From Xanthomonas vesicatoria ATCC 35937 (GTDB lineage: Bacteria; Pseudomonadota; Gammaproteobacteria; Xanthomonadales; Xanthomonadaceae), in the NCBI RefSeq assembly GCF_001908725.1, contig NZ_CP018725.1, positions 2,108,001 through 2,172,000 of the forward strand: 64,000 bases of DNA, written 5' to 3'. Position 1 is the first letter of the stretch, and each line of letters starts with the position of its first letter. The notes beneath the pieces are model-generated. The model searched no databases and was not told the DNA's origin. It saw only the letters and a list, made by a program, of their open reading frames with translations. This document shows positions 30,872 through 39,844 of this stretch, one piece after another. A program made the position numbers and the translations under genes.

Positions 30872-31935
30872 GCACGTGCCGCCTTGCCGCGCACGGCGGC
30901 GATCAACTTGAAGCCGTCGCGCTCGGCAGCCACGCGTACCTGGCCGAAGCTTTCGTTGAGCACCTGCTCGTAAGGCAGATGCCGGTTGGCGACCAGCAGC
31001 AGCTGCCCGCCCGGGCGCAATGCCTGTGCGGCCACGGCGATGAAACGCTGACCGATGTCCGGGCGATCGGCGCGCGAGGGCGTGTGGAACGGCGGGTTGC
31101 TGACGATGAAGTCGTACTGCGCCCCCAGCCCGGCGGTGACGTCGTGCCAGAGATACTGCAGCTGCGCCGGATGCGCGATGTCGTGCAGATTGCGTCGCGC
31201 CAACGCGAGTGCGCGCGCCTCGGCTTCGTACAGATCCAGCGCGGTGACCTTGGGGCAGCGCGCCAGTACTTCGGCCGAGAGATACCCGAACCCCGCCCCC
31301 AGGTCGGCGCCATGTCCGGCCAGGGTGGCCGGCAGGTGCTCGACCAACAAGGCCGACGCAGGGTCGATACGATCCCAGGCGAACACGCCGGGGCGGCTGA
31401 CGAAGCGCCCATCCAAAATCTTGCGCGGCGCATCCAGCGCAGCCCAACGCGCCTGCAGCGCGGCATCGGTGTCGGCAGGCAGCGGCGCGGTCCAGTAGGT
31501 GCGGCAGTGGTGCTTGGTCAGGCTGCCGGCAAGGCCGGCCAGCTGGCGCAAATCGGCCTCGCCCGAGCGCGCGCCCTCGTTGTTGGACTGACACGCCACC
31601 ACTCGACCGCCGGGCGCGGTCAGCGCCAGCGCGCGTGCAAACAGCGCCCGCGCTTCTTCGCGCTGCCGCGGCGGCAGCACCAGCACCAGCGCATAACGGG
31701 TGCTGTCGGCCTCGATCTCGCTCTCTTCGCGCACGCGCCAGCCGCTGCCCTCCAGTGCCTGCGCAAACGGGCGAAAACTCTGCTCGCAGATCAGCGCGTC
31801 GGCGGATGCATGCTCACGCAATGGAAAACCATCGCGCGCGCGCAGAAACAGGACCGGGCCTGTCGGCCACGGCAGCGCGCCTTGGGCGAAGGGCAGGAAC
31901 AGGGCTTGAAGCGGTGCATCGGGCGGGCCAGCCAT
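30868..31935 (-). CDS. rsmC: 16S rRNA (guanine-N2)-methyltransferase, RsmC-like
   Basis: 355 residues if it starts at ATG 31935; an ATG at 31965 gives ten more, and neither has a strong ribosome site. Two tandem Rossmann folds occur as in RsmC/RlmG: a degenerate N-terminal copy and a C-terminal SAM-binding copy with ADLGAGFGYLS and the base-flipping motif NPPFHTPS. The target is probably G1207 of 16S rRNA. Its stop overlaps the rsuA start, so both rRNA modifiers are coupled. Confidence 0.88.
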   Translation of the reverse strand: MAGPPDAPLQALFLPFAQGALPWPTGPVLFLRARDGFPLREHASADALICEQSFRPFAQALEGSGWRVREESEIEADSTRYALVLVLPPRQREEARALFARALALTAPGGRVVACQSNNEGARSGEADLRQLAGLAGSLTKHHCRTYWTAPLPADTDAALQARWAALDAPRKILDGRFVSRPGVFAWDRIDPASALLVEHLPATLAGHGADLGAGFGYLSAEVLARCPKVTALDLYEAEARALALARRNLHDIAHPAQLQYLWHDVTAGLGAQYDFIVSNPPFHTPSRADRPDIGQRFIAVAAQALRPGGQLLLVANRHLPYEQVLNESFGQVRVAAERDGFKLIAAVRGKAARA

Positions 31936-32162
31936 CGGATCATCGAGTCGTGAACAGACCGCCATTGTAAGGGAGCGCTGCCCGGCGCCCGTTCTCGCCG
32001 CGCGATCTGACCCGGCCGCATGGCGGCTCGCGACGTGCTGACGCGACGCGTCCATTCCGTGACATGCGAACAAATTGCCTTGCACGACTTACACAGACCG
32101 TTGATGCGTACGCAACATCTGCCGGCCTAGGCTGGAATCCAAGCCCACACCGGAGATACGCG

Positions 32163-32423
32163 ATGCGAGCCCTGTTTGTAGGTGGTGTTGTCGACAACAG
32201 CGAAATGGACCTGGACGACACGCCGCCACCCATGCATTACCCGGAAAACACCGGCGCTGGCCGCCCTCGCTACCGCCTGCATCAGGTCGGTGAGCGTGAA
32301 GACGGCAGTGTCGCGTACGCCGTTTACGGCGCGCCGGAAATGGCCGACGACGACATCAGCCGCATCACCGAGGAGCGCGGTTATGCACGTCGCTTCAGTG
32401 CGTCTCCGGAGCCACCGCGCTGA
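32163..32423 (+). CDS. Small conserved protein of unknown function
   Basis: 86 residues from ATG 32163, with GGAG ten bases upstream; the frame is open further upstream without a better start. The protein is acidic in the middle (NSEMDLDDTPPPMHYPEN) and has RYRLHQVGEREDGSVAYAVYG, a beta-hairpin-like stretch. No signal peptide or membrane helix. I do not recognise a named family. Confidence 0.65.
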   Translation: MRALFVGGVVDNSEMDLDDTPPPMHYPENTGAGRPRYRLHQVGEREDGSVAYAVYGAPEMADDDISRITEERGYARRFSASPEPPR

Positions 32424-32912
32424 GTCAGGCGGCCGCCGTGCGTTTTGCAATACGTGCAATCGCTGCGTTGTAGCCCGTGCCTGATGGCTGCAGCTTGTTG
32501 AAAGGCGCATCCAGCCCAACTGCAAGGAGTCTCGCTTGGCCGTCACGTCTGCCGGCCTAGGTCATCCGAGTGATCGCCCACGGGATTCCGTGTTTTGACA
32601 ACGCTACCTGTGCCGCACATCCGAAAAAGCCGGGCACCTGCCCGGTTTTTTTACTGTCGTTCTCGACATCGGCGCAACTTTCTTGTCCGCCAAGCGCAAC
32701 CGCCAGATCAAAGTGGCGCGTCAGCAGGCCCGGCCTTGCGCAGCATTCGGCGATAAACCAAACCCCTCTCCCTCGGAAGAAGGAATGAGCTGAGGAAACT
32801 GGGCAAAGCCACGTTACACCGTGCGTCCAAGCGGCCACACATGTGCCCTCATACGCCCTCACGGTGCGCCTTCCCCCGAGGGGAGAAGGGACAACGTCGG
32901 CGAACCGCCCGC
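32424..32912. other. Gap holding a bidirectional terminator and two short repeat copies
   Basis: 489 bp between the small protein gene and the convergent dehydrogenase gene. It contains the terminator at 32624-32652 and CCCCTCTCCC-type elements at about 32760-32782 and 32871-32891. No gene is supported. Confidence 0.55.
32624..32652 (+). terminator. Rho-independent terminator
   Basis: Stem CCGGGC (32630-32635) pairs with 32640-32645 around loop ACCT; A-rich and T-rich flanks extend the pairing and leave a run of seven T. It is about 200 bp downstream of the small gene ending at 32423, and is symmetric enough to serve both strands. Confidence 0.85.
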
Positions 32913-34250
32913 TTACCGCCCCTTCGGTGTTACCCGCCAGATCACATTGCCGACATCATCGGCCACCAGCAAGGCACCGCTGTTGTCCGCCGCAACTCCC
33001 ACCGGGCGACCTTGGGCATTGCCTTCGGCATCGAGAAATCCATCGAGGACGGTGATCGGGGTTCCGCTGGGCTTGCCATCGGCAAACGGTACGAACAGCA
33101 CCTTGTAGCCGCTGGGTGGATCGCGATTCCATGAACCGTGCTGACCGATGAAGGCACCCTGGCGGAACCGCTCCGGCAGCAAACTGCCACTGGAGAAGGT
33201 CAAACCGAGCGAAGCCGTATGCGGCCCCAGTGCGTAATCGGGCTTGATCGCCTTGGCGACCAGTTCCGGGTTTTGCGGTGTGACCCGCTCATCCACATGC
33301 TGGCCGTAATAGCTGTACGGCCAGCCATAAAATCCGCCGTCGCGCACCGACGTCAGGTAGTCCGGTACCAGATCGCTGCCGATTTCGTCGCGCTCGTTAA
33401 CCACGACCCAGAGCGATTTGCTCTGCGGTTCCCACGCGGTGCCCACCGGGTTGCGCAGCCCGCTGGCGAACACGCGGCTACTACCATTGGTCGGGTCGAT
33501 CTCCAGGATTGCGGCGCGATTGAGCTCGGCTTCCATCCCATTTTCGGCCACATTGCTGTTGGAACCGACGCCCACGTACAGCTTGCTGCCATCGGCGCTT
33601 GCCAGCAGTGACTTGGTCCAGTGATGGTTGAGCCCGCCGGGCAAATTGGCCACAAACGTCGGCTTGGCGCTGAGATGCGTGTCGCCCGGCTTGTACGGAA
33701 AGCTCACTAGTGCGTCGGCATTGGCCACGTAAAAGCGTTCGCCGATCAATGCCATGCCGAACGGCGAGAACAGGCCGCTGATGAACTGCGTCCGCACCTC
33801 GGCAATGCCATCGCCATCGGCGTCGCGTAGCAGAGTGATGCGATTGGCGCTGGGCACCACGGCGCCGGCTTTCTTCATCACCGCCCCCTGCACCTTCTTG
33901 CGTAGACCGCCGCCGCTTTCGGCATCCTCCGGCTTGGGCGGTTCGGCGGTTTCGGCGACCAGCACATCGCCGTTGGGCAGTACGTACACCCAGCGGGGGT
34001 GATCGAGATCGCGCGCAAAGGCATTGACCTGCAGATCGTCGGCCGCCATGGGCTTGGCATTGGCGGCCCAGCGCTTAACCGGGGCGACTTTCACCGTGGG
34101 GATCAGCCGTTTGACCGGCTCGGGCAGCTGCGGGTCAGGCCCGGTTCCCTGTTCGATGGCCAGCGTGGCGGTATCGCCGCATCCGGCGAGAACGGCGACC
34201 GCGATCAACGACAGCGGCCAGCGAATGAGCGTGGGCAGGGATGCATGCAT
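32913..34250 (-). CDS. PQQ-dependent sugar dehydrogenase-like lipoprotein (sorbosone dehydrogenase family)
   Basis: 445 residues. The lipobox VLAGC puts the lipidated Cys near residue 24. The mature part is a six-bladed beta-propeller of the soluble aldose dehydrogenase/sorbosone dehydrogenase group: LDHPRWVYVLPNGDVLVAE, SGLFSPFGMALIG, GLNHHWTKSL, SGLRNPVGTAWEP and GQHGSWNRDPPSGYKV are the family blocks containing cofactor and calcium ligands. It should oxidise sugars or sugar-derived aldehydes in the periplasm if PQQ is available. Stands alone. Confidence 0.9.
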   Translation of the reverse strand: MHASLPTLIRWPLSLIAVAVLAGCGDTATLAIEQGTGPDPQLPEPVKRLIPTVKVAPVKRWAANAKPMAADDLQVNAFARDLDHPRWVYVLPNGDVLVAETAEPPKPEDAESGGGLRKKVQGAVMKKAGAVVPSANRITLLRDADGDGIAEVRTQFISGLFSPFGMALIGERFYVANADALVSFPYKPGDTHLSAKPTFVANLPGGLNHHWTKSLLASADGSKLYVGVGSNSNVAENGMEAELNRAAILEIDPTNGSSRVFASGLRNPVGTAWEPQSKSLWVVVNERDEIGSDLVPDYLTSVRDGGFYGWPYSYYGQHVDERVTPQNPELVAKAIKPDYALGPHTASLGLTFSSGSLLPERFRQGAFIGQHGSWNRDPPSGYKVLFVPFADGKPSGTPITVLDGFLDAEGNAQGRPVGVAADNSGALLVADDVGNVIWRVTPKGR

Positions 34251-34338
34251 TGCGAGCCAATCCTGAACAGTTGCGACAGTCGGCCATCATGCCGGCAACT
34301 GCTCAGAGAGAAGTAAATACATCGTCAACACACGCGCT

Positions 34339-34647
34339 TTACGGCATGACCTGTGGATCAGCGCCCAGGGGCAGCGGGTGCACAGCTACGATGCGATCCA
34401 TCCAGATCCAGTGCGGCTCCTGCGAGGCGTCTAACTGATCCAGACGCAACTGCCCGTTGAGGCCTTCGTTGTCGTTGTCGTCGAGGTAGGTCTGGATGGT
34501 CGGGCGTACGGCGACGGTGCCGCTGAGCATGCTGCCGTCATCCAGTTCAATGCGCACACGTTCCTGTCCGCCAAGTAGGGAAACCCAGTGCTCAAGCGTG
34601 GCGATTTGCACCTGTTCTGAATAAACGTGCGGGGCGTATTTGGGCAT
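34339..34647 (-). CDS. DUF3247 family small protein
   Basis: 102 residues. VRIELDDGSMLSGTVAVRPTI followed by an acidic loop and the C-terminal PHWIWMDRIVAVHPLP matches the DUF3247 beta-barrel fold known from a Xanthomonas structure. The Sm-like arrangement suggests nucleic acid or protein contact, but function is not established. The 202-bp gap upstream holds nothing notable. Confidence 0.8.
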   Translation of the reverse strand: MPKYAPHVYSEQVQIATLEHWVSLLGGQERVRIELDDGSMLSGTVAVRPTIQTYLDDNDNEGLNGQLRLDQLDASQEPHWIWMDRIVAVHPLPLGADPQVMP

Positions 34648-34849
34648 CGCGATCTCTCCGTGGGGTGGAGTGCGTCACGCTAGGGCACTGGGCGTGAAAG
34701 AGGCAGCAAACGCGGCACTCTCCTGCAACCATGCTTCCCGGTGACGCGTCGCTGAAGGTGCGCAGGCACGCCGATGTCGCTCCAGACGCAGCTGCGATTG
34801 CTGCGCCAGTTACGATGCTAGGCAGCCCGGGGTGACCGTCGCACCCGTA

Positions 34850-36883
34850 TCACGCCACCGCTTCGCGCGCCGCACGCACGGCGGTGACCAGCTGCGCAAC
34901 GCTGTACGGCTTGGCCAGGTGTTCCTGAAACCCCGAGTCCAGCGCGCGCTTGCGATCGTCGTCGCGGGCCAGTGCCGTCACCGCCACCGCCGGCAACGCT
35001 TGCCCATCCAGGCCCAGGTTGTCACGCACGGTGCGGATCAATCCGTAGCCATCCATCCCAGGCATGCCGATGTCGGTGAGCATTACGTCGAAACGCGCGT
35101 GCCCGCGATGATCGATCAAGGCCAACGCATCGGTGGCGCTGCCGGCGGTGACCACTTCGGCGCCCTGTTCTTCGAGCAGGCGACGCAGGTAGTCGAGCAT
35201 GTCCGGCTGGTCTTCGACCGCCAGCAGGCGCAAACCGTTGAGCGCACGCGCTTCGACGATCTGTTCGGACATCAGCCGCCGACGCAGCTCGCGGCGCGGG
35301 CGCTTGGCCTGATCAGGGACATGCTCGGGCAGGCGCACCGTAAACGTGGCACCCTGGCCGCGCCCGCCGCTGGTGGCACCGACCTGCCCGCCATGCATTT
35401 CCACCAGTTGCTGCACGATCGCCAGACCCAGTCCCAAGCCGCCATGCTGGCGCGTCGTGGTGCCGTCGGCCTGACGGAAGCGACCGAATAGATGCGGTAG
35501 GAACTCGGCCGCAATGCCGTCACCGGAGTCGCGGACCGACACCAGCAGATGCCCGTCGTCGCGCTCGATGGTCACATCGATACGGCCATGCGCCGGGGTG
35601 AACTTGATCGCGTTGGAGAGCAGATTCCACAGTACCTGCTGCAGGCGCGTGGCATCGCCGAGCACCAGACACGGCGTCGGCGGCACATGTAGCTCCAGCA
35701 CCTGATCCTTGCCGTCGGCAGCCAGTTCCTGCGTGCTCAGCGCCTCGCGTACCTGCTCTGCCAGGTCCAGCGACTCGACTTCCAGCTGCACCTTGCCCAG
35801 CAACATGCTGCTCAGATCGAGCATGTCGGAGATCAGCCGCTTTTGCGCACGTGCGCTGCTGGCGATCACCGACAGGCCCTTGTAATTGGGATGCCCTTCT
35901 TCCACGCGCTGCAGCAGCAACTCGCTCCAGCCCAGAATGGTGGTCAGCGGCGTGCGCAACTCATGGGAGAGCGTGGCCAGGAATTCGTCCTTCAGCCGCG
36001 CCATGCTTTCGGCTTCGTTACGCGCACTGCGCTCCGAATCCAGCAGCTGCTCGCGCGCCAGTTCGATTTCGCGCTGCTCGGTCACATCGGGGCTGCTGCC
36101 GGCCAGGCCGATGAAGCGTCCATCGGCCGAATAGCGCGGCGTGGCGGTCATTTCGATCCAGCGCCACTGCCCGTCGTGGCGGCGCGCACGTACCAGCGCG
36201 CGCAGCCCGCGTTGTTCTTCCAGCGCCGCCGAGAGCTCGAACTGGAAGATCGACCGGTCGTCCGGGTGCAGCAGCTCGCTCCATGCCGACACGGTGCCGC
36301 TGGAAATATCCAGGCCGAAGAATTCGCCGTAGGCGCTATTGACGAAGCGCACTACGCCTTGCGCGTCGAGCACCCACACCGGCATCGGCAAGCCGTCGGC
36401 CAGCGCGGAAAAACGCGCTTCGCTTTCGGCCAACTCGCGCTCGACGCGTTTGCGCTCGGTAATGTCCATGAACAGCACGGCGACCCGCGCCTGCTCCGGC
36501 TGACCGACCCGGAAGGCATCTACCGAGTACCAGCGGCGCAAGGCCTTGGCCTGCATTTCGAAATGGATGCGGTTGCCGGTACGGGCGACCTGGCCATAAC
36601 GGTCGAACCATTCCTGCTCATGCTCGGGCAGCATGCCGCGGATGGACACATTGAGCGCATTGGACAGACCGGTATAGCGCTCAAACGCGCCATTGGTCGT
36701 GCGGATCATGTAATCGACCGCCTGGTCACCCTCGAACACCATGTCGATGACGCAGAAACCCGCATCGATATTGTGAAAGATCTCGTGGTACATCGCCGGA
36801 TCGAGAAACGGCTCGGCGATGGCGGCCGGCAAGGCGGCGGCCAGGTCGGGACTGGGGCTGGAGGTGCTCAAATCGGAAACCAC
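34850..36883 (-). CDS. PAS-PAS hybrid histidine kinase with receiver domain
   Basis: 677 residues from GTG 36883. No membrane helix, so cytosolic. PAS 1 is at about 30-145 and PAS 2 at about 152-275, each followed by a PAC-like DITER/DVTEQ end. HisKA has His307 in TLSHELRTPLT. HATPase has NLLSNAIKFTP (420-430) and GGLGLGLAIV. The C-terminal receiver has acidic Glu557/Asp558, phospho-Asp604 in LTDIGMPGMDG and Lys in LAKPYS. Soluble PAS hybrids sense redox, small ligands or light. No response regulator is adjacent, so output is unknown. Confidence 0.92.
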   Translation of the reverse strand: MVSDLSTSSPSPDLAAALPAAIAEPFLDPAMYHEIFHNIDAGFCVIDMVFEGDQAVDYMIRTTNGAFERYTGLSNALNVSIRGMLPEHEQEWFDRYGQVARTGNRIHFEMQAKALRRWYSVDAFRVGQPEQARVAVLFMDITERKRVERELAESEARFSALADGLPMPVWVLDAQGVVRFVNSAYGEFFGLDISSGTVSAWSELLHPDDRSIFQFELSAALEEQRGLRALVRARRHDGQWRWIEMTATPRYSADGRFIGLAGSSPDVTEQREIELAREQLLDSERSARNEAESMARLKDEFLATLSHELRTPLTTILGWSELLLQRVEEGHPNYKGLSVIASSARAQKRLISDMLDLSSMLLGKVQLEVESLDLAEQVREALSTQELAADGKDQVLELHVPPTPCLVLGDATRLQQVLWNLLSNAIKFTPAHGRIDVTIERDDGHLLVSVRDSGDGIAAEFLPHLFGRFRQADGTTTRQHGGLGLGLAIVQQLVEMHGGQVGATSGGRGQGATFTVRLPEHVPDQAKRPRRELRRRLMSEQIVEARALNGLRLLAVEDQPDMLDYLRRLLEEQGAEVVTAGSATDALALIDHRGHARFDVMLTDIGMPGMDGYGLIRTVRDNLGLDGQALPAVAVTALARDDDRKRALDSGFQEHLAKPYSVAQLVTAVRAAREAVA

Positions 36884-37007
36884 GGATGCTGCCGGAGCGG
36901 ATGACGGACTGATGAAACCATGCCCGATGTCGTCAGCGGGTGCACGGGGGTCGGCCGGAGTTCACGTCTCCGTTGCACACGTTGTCGCTTTGCTCCGTGC
37001 CGCTAAC

Positions 37008-37286
37008 TCACCAGAGGGTGGCAGCTGCCAGGGCAATGCAGGTCGCCAGCACCACGATGCCGACGATCACCCCGCGAAATACCCACTCGCCCTCACGGCG
37101 CAATTGTTCGTCCATCCAGCGCTGCGCTTCCTCGCGCCAGGCGGTGGAGCGCGCGTAGTCTGAGTCCAGCAACAGGAGCCGTACCCGCGACAGCCCTAGC
37201 TCCGTGCATTCACTACGGCAGCGCTGGCTGAAGCCATCCACCGGTGGCCACCTGCGCGCCGATCGGCAACTCCAGATCGAGTTCAT
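37008..37286 (-). CDS. Small protein with C-terminal membrane anchor
   Basis: 92 residues from ATG 37286, which overlaps the stop of the upstream gene by ATGA. The N-terminal two thirds are polar with a Cys/Arg-rich start; residues 69-90 (FRGVIVGIVVLATCIALA) form one membrane helix at the C-terminus, so it may be tail-anchored. No family recognised. The overlap and helix make it more likely real than a chance ORF. Confidence 0.55.
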   Translation of the reverse strand: MNSIWSCRSARRWPPVDGFSQRCRSECTELGLSRVRLLLLDSDYARSTAWREEAQRWMDEQLRREGEWVFRGVIVGIVVLATCIALAAATLW

Positions 37287-37780
37287 GCCTGGACATAACG
37301 TGGGCGCTCCTGATCAAGCTCATGCTCCAGCGCCATGCGCGCCAGTTGGGTGTAATTAGCACGCGGGCCCTGGCCGCGGCCGGTGAGCATTCCCTGGTAA
37401 TCCAGATCCTGCCAAACCCGCCCGGTCCACTCGACGCAATCCTCGGCAATCACCAGCATCAGCGAATAGCGGTACTCCAGCCCCGTTGCCGCGGTGTAGG
37501 CATAGACCGGCGGAAACTGCACTGCCACGTCGACCTGGCGCGCCAGCCCCGCCAAATGCTCACGCAGCGCATCGCGCGGGTCGGTGCCGGGCTCCAGATG
37601 CAGCGCACGCGTGGCCAGATCGAGATCTACCTCGCTTTGCAAGGCGACGAAGGCGGCGGCCCCGGTGGCGGGGTTATGGCCGTGCTGCTTTGCCCAGTCG
37701 ATGAACTGCAGGCGCACGTCCGCCGGCATGTGCGCCGGCGCCGATGAAGCTGACTTTGTGCGGAAAGAATGGGTGTCCAT
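37283..37780 (-). CDS. Protein of unknown function, coupled to the tail-anchored protein gene
   Basis: 165 residues from ATG 37780; the longer frame upstream has no support. The chain is soluble and mixed alpha/beta with MPADVRLQFIDWAKQHG, a helical region around DPRDALREHLAGLARQVD, and a beta-like VYAYTAATGLEYRYSLMLV. No family I can name. The next gene starts within its stop codon. Confidence 0.65.
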   Translation of the reverse strand: MDTHSFRTKSASSAPAHMPADVRLQFIDWAKQHGHNPATGAAAFVALQSEVDLDLATRALHLEPGTDPRDALREHLAGLARQVDVAVQFPPVYAYTAATGLEYRYSLMLVIAEDCVEWTGRVWQDLDYQGMLTGRGQGPRANYTQLARMALEHELDQERPRYVQA

Positions 37781-37978
37781 GGCGCAGATCTTCCGGGCTG
37801 TGCCGTGAAGCGCGGGCGCAGGCGCAGTGAGCACGCCGTCATGGCGGCCGCAGTGCGGATTAATCGGGCAGCAACGCGGATACGAGCCCAGGCGGAATCT
37901 GCGTTGCGGGAGGGATGGCACAGCCCCACACTGCAATGACCGCTGGTGCGCAACGTACCTTCCGCTTGGAGGCTTTCC

Positions 37979-38554
37979 ATGAAACTTTCCAGTGTTTCCG
38001 GCGCCAGCCTGTTGCTGGCAGGACTGCTCGCAGCGACCGGTGTGCAGGCGCGCGTGCGCAATGTCACCGACCCCCAGGCGCCACGCGCGCTGAGCAGCGA
38101 TGGCAAGGTGGACGTACGTTGGACCGACCCGGCCGAATTCTCCGAAGTGCGCTTCAGCGGCAACCGCTGGGAAGCACAGCGTGGCGATTGGGTGACGCAG
38201 TTGGCGACGCATTTCCAGCAAAGCGCGGCCCGGCAGCTGCCGGAAGGTCAGCACCTGAGCGTGACCATCACCGATATCCGCCGCGCGGGCCAATACGAGC
38301 CCTGGCACGGCCCACGTATGCAGGATGTGCGCGTGGTCAAGGACATCTATCCGCCACGCCTGAGCTTCACTTACACGCTCACCGGTGCCGATGGCCGGGT
38401 GATCGACCAGGGCGAGCGCAAGCTGGTGGATTCGGCCTTCCTGATGAGCGGCCCGCGACTGACCGACAGCGACCCGCTACGTTTTGAGAAAACGATGATC
38501 GACGACTGGGTGCGCAAGCAGTTCCGCGGCGATCGCACTACGGCTGGGTTGTAA
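37979..38554 (+). CDS. DUF3016 family exported protein
   Basis: 191 residues from ATG 37979, with GGAGG eight bases upstream. Signal peptide 1-25. Mature blocks VDVRWTDPAEFSEVRFSG, QLPEGQHLSVTITDIRRAG and FTYTLTGADG fit DUF3016, an uncharacterised secreted family. It is divergent from the unknown gene at 37780. Confidence 0.82.
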   Translation: MKLSSVSGASLLLAGLLAATGVQARVRNVTDPQAPRALSSDGKVDVRWTDPAEFSEVRFSGNRWEAQRGDWVTQLATHFQQSAARQLPEGQHLSVTITDIRRAGQYEPWHGPRMQDVRVVKDIYPPRLSFTYTLTGADGRVIDQGERKLVDSAFLMSGPRLTDSDPLRFEKTMIDDWVRKQFRGDRTTAGL

Positions 38555-38568
38555 GTTGCCGCTTCACG

Positions 38569-38593
38569 CCCCTCGCCCTTTGGGAGAGGGGCA
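38569..38593. repeat. CCCCTC...GAGGGG short inverted element
   Basis: GCCCCTC and GAGGGGC enclose GCCCTTTGGGA. The element lies in the 183-bp gap between the DUF3016 gene and alr. Similar elements sit at 29324-29358 and in 32760-32891. Confidence 0.5.
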
Positions 38594-38737
38594 AGGATGC
38601 GCGCACCGGCGAGGCACTCGTATCGCTCAGACCTCACGGGGCTCTGCTCGTACCTCATCCGGTGCTGCGCGCTACCGTCTCACACTGCAAGACGTAAACA
38701 CGACTTACCGCGCTGCACCTTTGCCCACTGTTGAAAC

Positions 38738-39844
38738 CTAGCCTACCGCCGCCGGCTCACGTATTGCTGCAGCCTCGCCCACATACACGCGGGGCACGCG
38801 CTTCAAGCCGCACAGCAGCTGATATGCGCTGACATTGCATTGCGTCGCCAACGGGCTTACGCGCGGCGCATCGCCCCAGAGCTGCACGCCAGAACCAATA
38901 TCGGCCTGCGGGTGATCGGTGAGGTCCACGGTGAGCATGTCCATCGACACGCGACCGATCAGCGGGCACACCTGGCCATCCACCAGCATAGGGGTGCCAT
39001 TTGGCGCGAACTGCGGGTAGCCGTCGGCATAGCCCATCGCCACCACGCCCACGCGCGTCGGCCGCTCGGCCACGAAGCGTGCGCCATACCCCACCGGCTC
39101 GCCGGCCGGCAGGTCGCGAACGCTGATGATGCGCGAGCGCAGCGTCATCACCGGGCGCAGCTGCGTGGTCAGCTCGGTGTCGTGCGGGAACGGGTTTGCG
39201 CCGTACAGCATCAAACCTGGGCGCGACCAATCGTTGCGCAACGCCGGCCAGCCCAGCAGGCCGGGTGAGTTACGGATGCTGGTTTCCGCACGCATGCCGC
39301 CAGCGGTCAGCGCGAACGCCACCGCCTGTTCGTCGGTACGGCTGCAGTCCAGTTCGTCGGCGCGCGCCAGGTGGGTCATCAAGACCATCGAGGCGATCTG
39401 CGGCAGCCCGTGCAGACGCAGCCAGGCGGCGCGGAAATCCTCCGGGGACAGGCCGAGCCGGTGCATGCCGCTGTCCAGCTTCAGCCAGATACGCAACGGC
39501 CGCGGGCTCTGGAACTCGGCCAGCGCGCGCACCTGCTGCGGAGTGGAGACCACTGTCCAAAGATCGTGCTCGGCGATCAGGCGCAGCTCGTCCTGTTCGA
39601 AAAAGCCTTCCAGCAGCAGGATCGGCGCACGGATGCCGGCCTGGCGCAGTTCCAGCGCTTCTTCGATGCAGGCCACGGCAAAGCCGTCGGCTTCCGGTTC
39701 CAGCGCCTGCGCGCAGCGCACCGCACCGTGGCCATAGGCATCGGCCTTCACCACCGCCAGCGCCTTGCTGCCGCCGAGCCGCTTGGCCAGCCGATAGTTG
39801 TGACGCAGTGCGTCCAGGTCGATCAACGCTTGCGCAGGACGCAC
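38738..39844 (-). CDS. dadX: Alanine racemase (catabolic type, paired with dadA)
   Basis: 368 residues from GTG 39844, sharing one base with the dadA stop (TAGTG). PLP is bound by Lys33 in [11 protein letters not shown]; the second catalytic residue is the Tyr in PVGYGARFV. Converts L- to D-alanine. Its tight coupling to dadA indicates the catabolic racemase, though in Xanthomonas it may be the only one and then also feed the cell wall, in which case the name alr would be used. Confidence 0.95.
   Translation of the reverse strand: MRPAQALIDLDALRHNYRLAKRLGGSKALAVVKADAYGHGAVRCAQALEPEADGFAVACIEEALELRQAGIRAPILLLEGFFEQDELRLIAEHDLWTVVSTPQQVRALAEFQSPRPLRIWLKLDSGMHRLGLSPEDFRAAWLRLHGLPQIASMVLMTHLARADELDCSRTDEQAVAFALTAGGMRAETSIRNSPGLLGWPALRNDWSRPGLMLYGANPFPHDTELTTQLRPVMTLRSRIISVRDLPAGEPVGYGARFVAERPTRVGVVAMGYADGYPQFAPNGTPMLVDGQVCPLIGRVSMDMLTVDLTDHPQADIGSGVQLWGDAPRVSPLATQCNVSAYQLLCGLKRVPRVYVGEAAAIREPAAVG

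Noticed and set aside
32557..32862. 101-codon minus-strand frame
   Set aside because: It runs through the bidirectional terminator and repeat pieces, so coding use is unlikely.
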